A stretch of DNA of 21,514 nt from Tricholomella constricta (GCA_013368375.1 JAACJP010000157.1:1-21514); one strand, 5' to 3'. Shown: positions 9,529 through 20,471, counted from the first letter of the stretch. Notes: a model not told the origin generated them from the sequence alone. Program-made: numbers and translations.

Positions 9529-10064
9529 GAGATATACCTTTGGTATTCTCGTTCAGCTCGACGTGACGTCGGCTGATTGCAAGCACTCCTTTAGATTACG
9601 TCTTTACACTTTCGTATACACTCGTTTCATTTAACTTGAGCTTTAAAGTTCGAAATAACATCAACGGTAAGTTCATTAATTTCTCTAACTACGCACTGAC
9701 ACCTAAGCTTCATAGCCTGCGGACGTTCCTTCGACCCAGATTGAACGAGATATACCTTTGGTATTCTCTTTCGGCTCGACGTGACGTCGGCTGATTTCTA
9801 TCTGTGGTCCTCTTCGACCAATGCGGCGATCGTCACAGCCTGCGGACTATTCATCCACCCACACTCCACCTTGAGTTACAAGTTCGAGATCGTAAGTTCA
9901 TTTAAATTTTCTAACTACGCACTGATACCTGAGCTTCATAGCCTGCCGACGTTCCTTCTACCCAGATTGCACTTTGAGATATACCTTTGGTATTCTCTTT
10001 TGGCTCGACGTGACGCCGGCTGATATCCATCTGTGGTCTTTTTCAAACAACGCGGCGATTCGTG
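9529..10064 (+). repeat. Tandem repeat of 218-229 bp carrying an intron-like segment
   Basis: Units begin at 9529, 9747 and 9976, each with GAGATATACCTTTGGTATTC followed by GCTCGACGTGACGTCGGCTG or a close variant. Units 1 and 2 each contain a segment with full splice signals: GTAAGT...CTAAC...CATAG at 9667-9715 (49 nt) and 9892-9941 (50 nt), the typical intron size here. Unit 3 is cut short where the ATG of the next gene (10065) appears. The repeats are thus probably 5' leader exons and introns, or duplicated promoter segments, of that gene. The conserved TGACGTC resembles a CRE/ATF-type site; in unit 3 it is TGACGCC. Confidence 0.75.
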
Positions 10065-12322
10065 ATGTCAAGCCAGTATATCGAACCCCCAACTGCGGAA
10101 GCCTTGTTGGCGAAGCCTGAACTACTCCTGCGTCAGAAACTCCAGTTCAACCCAGCCAGTAAGTCCCTTTCACAGTTCGTCAGATATTCGGCCGTCCGAT
10201 GGCTTAGTCGCTGCCATCGTTGGGGAGGGGGACTATGTAGTGACTTCGCCGAATTCTAAGAGACTACGATATCCGCCTCTTGGGGCAGATCGTCCGGTGT
10301 TCCTGCGCGAGGATCTACGCTATGGAGACGACGACCCACTGATGTGGCCGCAGCCTTACATCGCGGATCTCCCATACCTATCCGTCATTCGTTATCCACC
10401 CCGCGATCACAGTGACCCCGTGGTAATTATGTGGTGGCTCCCTGGAGAATCCGAGTTTGTGTGCGAGGACCATGTATTTTATCAGATCGGGAGCTTCTCT
10501 CCATATATGCTCAGCCGCCTTCGATTACCCTGCATTGCGCTGATGGAACAAGCGCGGAGTGCGACCTACGATGATTATTACCCAGCACGAGAGATCCCCC
10601 CCATCCTAAAATCCCTTCTCGATCGACTCACGGCCTTACCGACGACGTTCAGTCGTGCACGACTCGCCGTACGCGAGGTTCAACGTCTGTACTCCGAGCT
10701 ACAAGCTGTGCTCGACTGGCGGGACATTTATCAACCGCGTATTCGTGGCCGGTTAGAGGTGGATGCAGCGATGCCAGTTGCACCGGTAATGGGGGCATTC
10801 ACTACCAATGTCGGCGTCTGCGAGGAATTATTTAGGGCAAAAATACCTGTATTCCTTGTTCACCACCGTATGGATGTCCTTACGCTGTGCATCAACGAAG
10901 TGGTGACTGCAAAGCGCGCCGAAGGTTTCATTCCGCTCGCTGTGGCCAAGCCCTCCTACAAGGTCATCTATCGCGGGTCTGCGACACAACTGGCCAAATA
11001 TACGGCAATGCGGCGCTTCACTCGATATTTCCACACAACCTGCAACCCGTTCAACGCCCACCGGATGGAGCGACCCGTGGTTCCACCTCCCGATGTGCGA
11101 TGACAGATCGTCAGGCTCGGACGCAACGGTACAGCCCATGTAAGTTCTTATCTCAATGATTTACTTATCTACAACTGACAAGGACACTATAGACACCCAG
11201 CGCAAGAAGAACAAGGCCATCTACAAGCCGCAGGGTCGTAGCAAGTTCGAAGATCTGCCGGAGGCCATCCTTCCTCCCGCGATCCCGGCATGGCGTGATG
11301 CGCTGCGCAGCGTCGATCAACCGCCCAGCAACTTCGTCAACCAAGATGTTCTGGGCTCCGATTTCGGGTACGCATTCCCGGAACCGGCGTCGTTCATTGC
11401 CTACGAGAAACGAGACCGGCATGCATCGACCCTCCGTGCCTGGCTGCGTTATCGCGTGGTTCTCATCCATCGCCTCAGTGTCAACAATTCAAATGCGCGG
11501 CCGATGTCTGGGAAGGCTTGGAGAGATTTGCTTGGGCTCGACTGGCTGCAACATAGGTCATCCGGCACCGATAGGAAGAGAGGGGATCGTCAGACGAAGA
11601 GCGCGACACGCCTGGAGCTGTTGTCTGACTTTCTCCAGAACTGCCTGAGCGCCGAGGACACCTCAAACGGCGAAGTTGCCCATGGTAGCGAAACTTGGCA
11701 GGGTAAACCATTCGGGGATCTTCAGGACAAGGACTTCGAGGAGATTTTGTGGGAGCTGGCGGAGCTCAATTTTCGCCAGGAGCTTCTCGCATTGCAAATT
11801 TTCATCCGTCGTGGGGCCGCCGACTTCGATCTTGGGCGAGAACAACAACGTGTCGCCGATTGCTTTCCCGGAGGACAACTCCTCGCCGCGCCGCTCTCTG
11901 AAGCAAATCACGGCATCGCGAGTCACGATGAAGAAGAACGCTGTCGCTACCTGTTGGAACTTCAGCGGCTCATGAGGCCTTGGCCCGGCAAACAGCCAGC
12001 CATCCTCCACGTCGACAGTTGGCGATGGAAGTCAGATGAAGTTCGACATTTGGAGGAAGCCATTGCGAAGTACTACACGCAAACTTTCTTCAATCACTTC
12101 CGCCGCGCGCCTATCGTCCCTCGTCGTCTTTCTCATGACGTGCCCGGCTTTGAGCCCCTGCCGCCCCTTCTCGAGCACTTGAATCCGGCGCCCAACATCT
12201 GTTATGACATGACGCAAATAGTACCTTTTGACCAGCTATGCTATAAAACAAACACAGCTATTACTACCATCCAAGCGCACAAGTATTACCATCCAAGCGC
12301 ACGTATATTTTTCAATTTTTGA
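10065..12322 (+). CDS. Protein of a multicopy Agaricomycete family of unknown function; probable frameshift
   Basis: Exons 10065-10158, 10241-11139 and 11193-12322; introns of 82 and 53 nt start with GTAAGT and end with TAG. The coding sum is 2123 nt, one base short of a whole number of codons. In exon 2 the frame meets TGA at 11101-11103, while the frame that joins exon 3 in phase opens at the overlapping ATG (11100), so a 1-nt loss near 11090-11103 is inferred; the intact protein would be about 707 aa. Family-like segments are REVQRLYSELQAVLDW with a following PR motif, MGAFTTNVGVCEELFRAKIP, AILPPAIPAWRDALRSVD, LRAWLRYRVVLIHRL and FFNHFRRAPIVPRRL. I recognise the pattern from repeated mushroom genes with no assigned function. 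No signal peptide or membrane segment was seen. The start lies within the third unit of the upstream tandem repeat. Alternatives are a very short intron or a sequencing error. Confidence 0.65.
12265..12302 (+). repeat. 22-bp direct repeat at the 3' end of the preceding gene
   Basis: TACCATCCAAGCGCAC occurs at 12265-12280 and again at 12287-12302, inside the last codons of the 10065-12322 gene, so the extreme C-terminus was altered by a local duplication. Confidence 0.7.
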
Positions 12323-12334
12323 CAGTTACATCAA

Positions 12335-12363
12335 CGTTATCTCACCTAGGTAAAGAGATAACG
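12335..12363. repeat. Perfect 9-bp inverted repeat
   Basis: CGTTATCTC (12335-12343) and GAGATAACG (12355-12363) are exact reverse complements around an 11-base loop containing CCTAGG. It lies just after the stop of the upstream gene and before the leader of the KDZ gene. It may be a 3'-end structure or a mobile-element end; no matching copy was found downstream of the KDZ gene. Confidence 0.6.
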
Positions 12364-12399
12364 AATCATACTTATAATTTCCCTCGCACAGTTGCCTTC

Positions 12400-12544
12400 A
12401 TAAGTTCGGGTCAGATCTTCGATCGCCCACACGATCTGCTCTGGCAGCGATCGTGAGGTCCCAGACTGCTGCCTCTGCTATTGTTATAAGTTCGGGTCAG
12501 ATCTTCGATCGCCCACACGATTTGCTCTGGCAGCGAGCGTGAGG
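12400..12544 (+). repeat. 86-bp-spaced direct repeat upstream of the KDZ transposase
   Basis: A 59-bp unit beginning ATAAGTTCGGGTCAGATCTT at 12400 recurs at 12486 with two differences. Each unit contains GATCTTCGATC and ends in CGTGAGG. It lies 230-370 bases before the transposase start, where promoter elements or subterminal transposase-binding repeats would be expected. Neither role is proven. Confidence 0.7.
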
Positions 12545-12772
12545 GCCCTTGTTCTCGTTGTGGCCAGAAACGTCCCCTTGTTCTCTTGTTCGGCATGTCT
12601 CCGCGCACAGGCCACTTCATTCTGCTGTTATTGTATTTCCTCCCCGATCGATGTCGAGGAGTCGTTGCCGTACAATGCTGCCACCATTATTGTTCTTGTG
12701 CTGGCCAGAGAGATTTTATTTCATACTAACGCGCACGCACCACTCGTTCTGTAGCTAGCCCCTTCCTGTCCA

Positions 12773-15700
12773 ATGTCCCGTACCCACAAGCGTCGAGGAG
12801 TGGTTGGCCGTTACGACAGCGAGTCCGACAAGGAGGATGACATTGAATTGAACAGGGCAGTGTTCGCAGCCGGGAGCACGACAATGCGCACATTCTACGA
12901 AATTACGGCAAAGCGTCGACGGGTATCACCTGCCACATCTTCCACATCTATTCCGCCCTACAAACCCACTTCACCCACCGCCGAACCCGAAGTAAAGCCA
13001 ACCAGGAAACAAGTGCGTGTCTCTTCGTAAGTGTGACTGAAGGTATGCTGATGGTACGCAGGGCGCATCAGTCATGATGGAGATCTTTTCGAAAAGCTTT
13101 GATGCTCTCCAGGACGCAATCCTATCGACCGAGTACCATCCTCGTATCGGACGGGACTGCCCCTGCGGCGCGGCTGCTAGTGTTTTTCGATGCACAGAAT
13201 GCTTTCAGTGCGATCTTCTATGTCAGGATTGCATCATCGAAGCACACCAGAACCAGCCGTTCCATTTCCTCCAGCGATGGACAGGCAGTTTCTTCCAGCG
13301 CGTATCACTTTCTGAATTAGGCTTCATCATCATGTTAGGACACTTTGGCAAGCCGTGCCTCAACACACTTCCCACCTCAATCGGTCGCCCCGCAGTCATC
13401 GTCCGCATAATGGTGTTCATCGCATGCATATAAAATATTGCCACTGTGATGCTTTGTCTGACGCAGAGCAACTGGTACGCGCCCGATTCTTCCCCGCAAC
13501 TGTCCAGCGACCGGAAACCGCCTTCACGTTCTCGGTACTCAAGCACTTTCACATAAGCAACTTGACGTCGAAGAAGTCTGCCTACGACTATTTTGGCACC
13601 CTTCGAAGCCTAACGAATAATGCTTTCCCCCAGGACGTGCCGGTATGTATCTCGATGTACCTCGTACTGCGACGGCTGACTTATACAATGCACAGGATCG
13701 GTATCGCGAGTTTAATCAGGTCTCACGTGTATGGAGCCACCTCGCTATTGTCAGACGGAGTGGCCAGGCCCACAGCATCGACAACATCCTTACCCACCGA
13801 CGCGCAAACTCACTCACGGTCCGATGTCCAGCTTGCCCTGAGGTCGGCTTCAACGTAGACGACGCTGTGATCTGGGCTGCCCATGACGATGAGACGTGAG
13901 TGATTCTTGCCACGCACGTTCCTCGTCGCTGACCAGATATAGCCACAAGTACACCCTTTTTCTATCCACCGATGGCAACTTTCGACTCCAACGCAAGCTT
14001 AAGAATGATGATCCGGATGACACGGCTCTCAACAACGGCAACGGCTATTTCGTACCGACCGAGCCATTCAAAGGCTATCTTAAAAGGGTTGGCATTCATC
14101 CGGAAGAGGTACGTTTCTTCTCAGCTATCGTGGCCGTCGTCTCATGGTGTATTTCGCAGGAACCGACCTGTCCACACCTCAAAGCAGGAAAGATGCAGAA
14201 TATCGCGAAGTTCAAGAATGCCGTGGTGAGCGACGTCGTCGCCTTCCAGTGTGCCCGCCATGGCTGTTACATGCCACAGGGAATGGTTGACCTCACTAAA
14301 GGCGAAGCGTAAGCTGCTCGTCTTTCACACTCGAACACTGACTGATTCCGCCGTGCAGGTTCGCGAACACCGACTATGCGTTGGCCCATGCGATTGCCGA
14401 GGCCAGCCGCCTGTGCTGGATCATGATCAGTTATGATATATGGTTCGTTTATCTTACTTAGGGAAGAATCACTTGAAACTCATTAGCTTTAGGTGTCAAT
14501 ATTGTATTAATCTCGAGAAACGTTTTATGAAATGGTTTCCAGACGTCGTCCCTCTGCTCGGGAAGATTCGGGGCGCAATTCCCAAGATGCACGTCGTGAA
14601 CCATGTTCTGATTTGCATGCTTTTGTGGGCCTTCAACTACTTGAAGTATTCCGGCGAGACTTGGGGCGAGAACATCGAAGGTGGACGGGCGGAACAAAAC
14701 CAATCTGCAGGGAGCACCAAGGAGCAGAACGATGGTCATCGCCACGATAGCCTCGACGATTTTTTTGGTCATTGGAACTGGACGAAAGTTCATCAGATCG
14801 GTCAGCATTGTATCCATTGTTGAAGGTTATATTTGATCTAGTTCTACAGCCGCAACACTTCATCGTATGTATATCGCGTGTTAAGACTCTACAAATGCGG
14901 GAGGACGATTTTGCTGCATTGACTAATATGCATGCACCGGATCTAATCGCACGGTGGGAGACCATGGATACAAGGCCGAAGGTCGTCTCAAAAGGAGTTG
15001 TACAGAGTGTATATGAAGTACAGCTGGAAGAAGGTAAGTCGACACGGCCATTAGTGACTTCAACGTCTTGACCAGTTCCCAAGGGCCGCCATCGTTGAAC
15101 CGGGTGTATCAAGCTTTAGCGAGTGCTGAATTTGCTGCCTCTAGTGGCGACGATAATCGAGCAGGCCTCGCGTCATTTCTGAACACAGGGCTACAGCTTG
15201 AGGAGAAACAGTGCGTACACTTATTCTACTCCCAACTGCACATCTAATACATACTTCGCAGGGCCCAGCTATCCTCCAAGTCCAAAACTGATGCTCAGAC
15301 GTCGAGTCCACGCGCCAGGCTTGCTCAAGAGCTTGCCAGTTGGCGTCAAGAACAACTGACAATTTTCCCGGCTCTCCTAAGCGAAGTGAATTCGACAGAA
15401 GCTATCGCAACCGAGGATATCCCTCTCCTGCTCCCCTCCGACTTCACCGTCACTCGACGCAGCGCTCTAGGGCTCGAGTCCTTGGCCCGGGTCGAATACC
15501 AACTGCGCGAAGGTCAAGCACACGATGCCCTCGCTGAGGTTCGACTGGCTATCAAGACAGTCAACGCTAACCTACAGTTTAAGCAAGTTAACGTCCACGG
15601 ACAACGATCCAACACCCGCGCGCAGCAATATCTCCGCACCCTCCAATTAGAAAAGACCTCAGCAATGGAGCGGTACCAACGCGTGTACAAAAAGCTCCTC

Positions 15701-16181
15701 GCGCTCGGCCTTGACCCGGATGACAAGGCACTGCAACCTCTGCTCAAAGAACAGCTGTGGCAGAAGAACATGACTGAACGCCACAAGCTGGGTGATGCAA
15801 AGAAGCAGGACCCGTGGTTCTGGCACGTTGGACGGCGTATTGGCATGACCCTCGAAGAGGAGTCGGAATGGAGTGTCGAAAGTAAGTGTTCTCGAATGGC
15901 TCACCTGGCTGGCTCAATGCTAATGGACGGCAGTGGATCGGGTCAAGTGGTTTCGCGATCGAGCAGCGCGTGACAGATCACGAGAGGAGAAGGAGATTCT
16001 GCAAGAGGAGTTTCGACGCAGCGTGGCGTCGTTTTCGAGGATGGCAGACGTCTGGGGTGAGCTTGGGATGGCGACGAAAGGCGGGCGAGCCGCGTACTGC
16101 GACCGACAGGCGGCCATGTATAGACGACTTGCGACAGACTGTCAAGCCGTGTTCAATAAAGCACTCAAGGTACGCTCGTAA
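12773..16181 (+). CDS. KDZ (Kyakuja-Dileera-Zisupton) transposase with CxC2 cysteine cluster
   Basis: Exons: 12773-13012, 13062-13642, 13696-13895, 13943-14108, 14160-14308, 14359-14442, 14493-14800, 14842-15033, 15084-15210, 15262-15881 and 15934-16181; most introns 41-53 nt. About 970 aa. A basic N-terminus precedes the Cys/His cluster at residues 113-142 (CPC, CTECFQC, CQDC, then H), followed by WTGSFFQRVSLSELGF and LGHFGKPC, classic CxC2-KDZ sequence. The RNase H-fold core has D at about 351 (STDGNF), D at about 472 (SYDIWCQY) and E at about 533 or 536 (WGENIEGGRAEQ). The C-terminal half is helical, with LREGQAHDAL and a final coiled coil. It would move its own DNA transposon in the nucleus. 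The frame changes near 13400, explained by a 1-nt deletion or by a 41-nt intron (13355-13395); only the latter leaves the gene intact. No terminal inverted repeats were found. Confidence 0.88.
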
Positions 16182-16317
16182 TATGATGAAATTTTATTTT
16201 ATTGACATAGCCCGTATAGGCTGGGGTAGACCTTTCATAGGCTGGCGCGACGGCTCGGGCACGGTAGACTCGCGAGCACGGTAGACTCGCTGTATCTTAG
16301 GGTTCAAACTTAGGCTT
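16182..16317. other. Spacer after the KDZ gene with a 17-bp duplication
   Basis: GCACGGTAGACTCGC occurs at 16259-16273 and 16276-16290 (period 17), and ATAGGCTGG recurs near 16216 and 16238. The TAGACTCG word also recurs in the larger array that follows, so the two repeats may share an origin. This stretch presumably holds the KDZ 3' untranslated region. Confidence 0.6.
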
Positions 16318-16557
16318 TTGAAGTACGCTACACGGTTTGACACAGTAGACTCGTTAGGATTGAGGTACGCTGTAAAGATAACTTTTTCAAGCTGACTTAA
16401 ATCTATTTGAAGTGTGCTACATGGTTCGGTATGGTAGACTCGTTAGGATTGAGGTACGCTGGAAAGATATCGAACTTTTTCAAGCTGACTTAAATCTATT
16501 TGAAGTACGCTACACGGTTCGGTATGGTAGACTTGTTAGGATTGAGAGTGTGCTGGA
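16318..16557 (+). repeat. About 90-bp tandem repeat, nearly three units
   Basis: Units start at TTGAAG positions 16318, 16407 and 16499, spaced 89 and 92 bp. Each has a GTAGACTCGTTAGGATTGAG core (TTG in the last). It separates the KDZ gene from the 3' end of the LINE. No coding potential. Confidence 0.8.
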
Positions 16558-16726
16558 AAAGAAATTAAACTGAAGACCGTCTCGAAGCTCTACGAAAAGT
16601 AGGCTAGACTTCAGCCATATGTTCTTACAAAATGAAGGTAGGCTTAAGTGTATGTGTGTATATATGCGTCCCCTTTCCCTGCCTTTTGAGCCTCCTCTGT
16701 GACGAGCGAAGGTAGGGTGTAGTTGT
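16558..16726. other. 3' flank of the minus-strand LINE
   Basis: On the minus strand this follows the LINE stop codon. It holds a short ATAT/TGTGT stretch near 16650-16665 but no clear poly(A) tail or target-site duplication, so the element's 3' end cannot be fixed. Confidence 0.35.
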
Positions 16727-19519
16727 TCATGTGCCGAAGTCATCGGCGCCGTCCCAGTCGTAATCGTGATCGATGTCTGGCTGTGAGGCGTCATCTTCAT
16801 CTTCATGCTTATAGTTATAAGGGGAAACATCACCGAATGTGGCTTTAAAACGCCCTGTGTCTGCGACATACTGCAGCAGGTACTTCGTGCCCTTTCGGGT
16901 GCCGTAGATTACGTCCGCCGAGTGGGCTTCCCGACCGAGTGCTGAGCGAAGGTCTTGTCTCTCGTCGTTGTACTTGGAGCATTGATACAAGTAGTGTCGT
17001 AGCGTTTCTTCGACGTCGTCCTCGCACTGTTCGCATTTTGGGGTGTCGATCGCTTGGAGGCGGTGAAGGTGTTTGTTGAGTGGGGCGTGCCCTGTTCACA
17101 GCTGTATGAGAAGACTGTGTTGTCGTCTCGTTAGTCCCTTTGCCATTCGTCGAAAACCCGTGAACGGGAAGGTTTCTTTGAGGTGTGTGTACTTTGCGTG
17201 GCGGGGCGACTTCTCCCAGCGTTCGTGCCACTTCTTCTTGAGGTATACGTTGTGTATTTGTTTCAATGCCGATATGCTGGTGGGTAGGTCGCCGTCGAGT
17301 CTTTGGATGTAGGCGGGTAGGCGATGTGTTGCGCTGGTTGTGCCCTGCGCGGCGTCCTTTGCTGCTTTGTCGACGAGTTCGTTACCGTCTGCTCCCGAAT
17401 GTCCGGATATCCACGAGATCTTTAGGGTGAAGGCTGGTCGGTTACGTTCATGTCGCGCGATCTGTCTGGCCTGTTCGTGTATGGCGTCAAAGTGGTAGTG
17501 ACTCTGCCGTTGTCGGTAGATGTCGAGGGATTGGATGACCCCCTGGTTGTCGAGGGCGAGTGACGTAGAGCGCGGTAAGGCTGTTTCTATCAGTAGTTGC
17601 ATACCTAGGGCCACGCCTACTGCTTCCGCCTCGAAGGTCGTGTTGCGGCTGAGGGGTCCTAGGTGATATTGCATCATCGTGGGTGGTCCGTTGCCCGTGA
17701 TGAGTATGGCCGCTGCGCCCGCTTGTCCCTTGTATCCCGAACCGTCGGTGTAGATTTTGATATGAGCGTCGTTTTCTCGGTCCTCTTGGAGTGATTCCTC
17801 CCTCGTTTCGGCGATGCGTGTGGTGAACGGGTGTTGATATGTCGGCAGCTGACGTACTGGGTTTATCGTTTCGACGTCGTCCGGGTCGAGATGGTATATG
17901 TCTGCTAGGTTGTGAAGAGGTGAGCGATGACATTTAACTTTGTACCTTGCGCAGTTCCGAATACGCTTGTGTAGCGGGTGTGCTTCAGGTAATGAAGCTA
18001 TCCGCATTGCCGACCAGTGACAGATCTTGTCCATAAGTAGGTCGATGGGCGGGAGGTTGGCATGAAGTTCGAGTGTGTCCATTGGTGCCGATCTCATCGA
18101 GCCGGTTATTGCTATGAGGGCCAGGCGTTGTATTTTCGCTAGCTGTTTGGCGGACCCCACCGAGCCGGAGTCCCGTTTATGTTGTGGTTTTCTTCGTATT
18201 GGGGTGTACCAGACATCGGCCGCGTAAGTGAACTTGGGAACCGCCACCGCCGTGAAAAGTTGTTCCATAAATTCAAGCTTGATTACCGTCGAGGGTCGAG
18301 TGATCCGCTTAAACATGAGGGCGTATTTAGTACCTTTCCCCAATGCATACTTGGCGTGTTGCTTCCATCGCAGTTCATCGTCAACCATGACACCTAGAAA
18401 TCTAGCAACGTTAGCTGGCTGGATTATGGTCCTGCGCAGTGTTATCGGTGGTCGCGCCCTCCGGATCGTTTTCCCCTGTCGGTTGGGGTTGGGGTCCCTG
18501 TGTTGCGTGAAGTGAAGTAGCTCGAATTTGCTGGTTTCGAACTTTGAGTTGTGTTGGTCGGACCATCGGTATGCGCCTCGTCGTTTCTCCATCATTTTCT
18601 TGAGTATGCCCCCAGTTTCTTCGAAGGAGGTCCTGGAGGCTAAATAGGCTCCGTCGTCGACGAACCCCAGTGCCAGCTGGCGTCGTCCCTTCGGTATCTC
18701 TAGCAGGTCAGCGTTATAAAATAAGTATAGTATCATTGACACTGGGTCTCCTTGGCCGATCCCGTTGGTCACTTCGATCCAGTCGGAGGTGTGGTCGTCA
18801 AACTTAAGTTTGGTCCGTCGGTTGGTCAACAGTCGGTCAGTGAATTTCACGTAGGCCTCCGGTACTTGGCGCTTTCTCATGTTGTGTAGCAGTCGGTCAA
18901 GCACCGCGTTGGGGAATGCGCCTTCGATGTCGAGAAAGAGTGCTGACACCACTCTGCCTTGGCGCCATTCATGCTTGATCCAGTTCGTCATCAGATGTAG
19001 CGAGTCCGTCGTCATTCGCCCCGGTCGGCCGCCGAATTGCATTGCGGGGAGCAACCGGTGCTTCTCCATGATATGTGTAAGATCTTCCGCCACTATAGCT
19101 GTTAGCAGTTTTGCCAGGGTGTTGAGTAGTGCGATCGGCCGGTATGCTTTCGCTACGTCGTACCCTGGTTTCCCTGGCTTTCGTAAGATGACCGTGATGA
19201 TGTCCCGCCATCCTGAATGGTACGTTTCGAGTGTGAAGACAGCTCTGTAAATGTGTAGTAAGTAGTCCTTGATGAGCGGGTAGGCCTTTTTGAGGACGAT
19301 GTTGGGTATGCTGTCGTTGCCGCAGGCTTTGAATGGGCTGAGTTTCGCTATGTTCCGTCGGATTTGCTCTTCGGTGATTTGACCACTAGTCGGCAGGGGT
19401 TCGGGGTACGTGTATGTAGTAGGCACTGAGGAGGTGTCCGGCGGATCCGGGAAGAGTGTGCGCGCTGATAGTGCTAGAAGGCCTGTGGGTGCTGTACACA
19501 ACAACAAAACAACTAACAG
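16727..19519 (-). pseudogene. 5'-truncated non-LTR retrotransposon (LINE): reverse transcriptase, RNase H, zinc knuckle
   Basis: The frame is open from about 19519 (after a TAG at 19522-19520) to TGA at 17098-17096, and continues in the same frame to a stop at 16727. Numbering from 19507, reverse transcriptase motifs are KAYRPIALLNT (120-130), LFLDIEGAF with D193, GIGQGDPVSM (249-258) and FVDD (282-285). RNase H follows: D588 (YTDGSG), E627/E629, D653 (LDNQG), H703 (SGHSGADGNE) and D713. Beyond the internal stop is a CX2CX9HX4C zinc knuckle, then an acidic end. The residue at the stop is expected to be Arg (LRTGHAPLN in relatives), so CGA to TGA is likely. The apurinic endonuclease domain and ORF1 are absent; there is no ATG at the head. 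RT plus RNase H fits fungal Tad-like elements. It is a dead 5'-truncated copy; no target-site duplication was identified. Confidence 0.9.
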
Positions 19520-20353
19520 CTATAGGGGGCGAGAAGTGTTAAAAGTTCCCAAACACGCGGGTGTGTAGGGCTAAAAGGATGGTTTGGACGAAGGTAAAGA
19601 CGACCCGACTCGATATTAGTCGAACCGACGACGATGCGACGAGCGCGATGGTATGCGATAGTTCCCAGCTGGAACTGGTCGGCGACGCGACTGTTGATGT
19701 CGGTGGCGCGACAACGAGACGAACGATACTAAAACGGAGAACTCACGGGTTCGGGCGGCGGTTACGGCGGACAGATACGGCGGTTTACTAGATTTACTAC
19801 AGTGGCGACGGTTACGGCGGTTTTGCGACGAGTTTATACGATGAGGACAGTTCGGAGACGACGGAGACGGTGGTTTTTGAGCTATTAACTCTGAATCGTG
19901 AGGGAAAATACGGGCTATAATTCACTGGGGGGGTTTTTGGTACTACATGGGTGTGTTTTATATAGTAAGGTAAGTTTATCAGCTTTTAGAGCGACCACGC
20001 AGGTGTTTCATGTCGGGTCGTCGCCAAGCCTGATACCACGCGACCCGTTTTCTGAGGGACCGGTTGGGGTGTCGCGTTCATCGGTTGATTTGCGGTATCG
20101 GGTCGGACATGAGTTAGGGAAGCTTGGCGTTGCGGAGTTCCGTGAGGTAAGCGGATCCGTGCCGTGAATAGGAGGCGGAAGAGCGAGCCGGAGGACGCGT
20201 CATGGGTGGTGCCCCGATCGGTTGTTGACACCTGACACACAAACGTGCGCCATCACGGGTTGATTGCGCGACCATTCCAAATCCCGAAGGCTTCAAAGAG
20301 AGTCGGCCGATCCAGGTCAGTCGCATTTGAGTCGGCGAGTCGGTCGGTATCGT
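19520..20353. other. CpG-rich region between the LINE and gene B
   Basis: No gene can be supported. From about 19600 to 19890 the plus strand is rich in CGA/GACG triplets and carries GTTACGGCGG at 19761 and 19811, 50 bp apart. A short plus-strand frame (19792-19920) ends in an acidic stretch (DEDSSETTETV) before TAA. This resembles the left-edge gene tail in character and could be a decayed family relic, but it has no start and no alignable similarity. A G-run occurs near 19926. Confidence 0.35.
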
Positions 20354-20447
20354 TGCGAGCGCTCCAGGGCTGTTTATCGTAGTCGGGCAGTAGGTATTGC
20401 TGCGAACGCTCCTGAGCAGTTTATCGTGACAGGACAGTCGGTCGGTG
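20354..20447 (+). repeat. 47-bp tandem duplication upstream of gene B
   Basis: TGCGAGCGCTCCAGGGCTGT at 20354 recurs as TGCGAACGCTCCTGAGCAGT at 20401; the following TTTATCGT and the GGCAG/GACAG words also match. Two imperfect units lie directly before the conserved hairpin element, in the same relative place as the 11-bp array upstream of gene A. Confidence 0.65.
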
Positions 20448-20471
20448 ACCAGCCACGGAGGGTGCACATCA

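Noticed and set aside
12335..16557. Terminal inverted repeats of a complete KDZ transposon
   Set aside because: The hairpin at 12335 and the repeats on both flanks were compared by eye and no matching inverted ends or target duplication were found.
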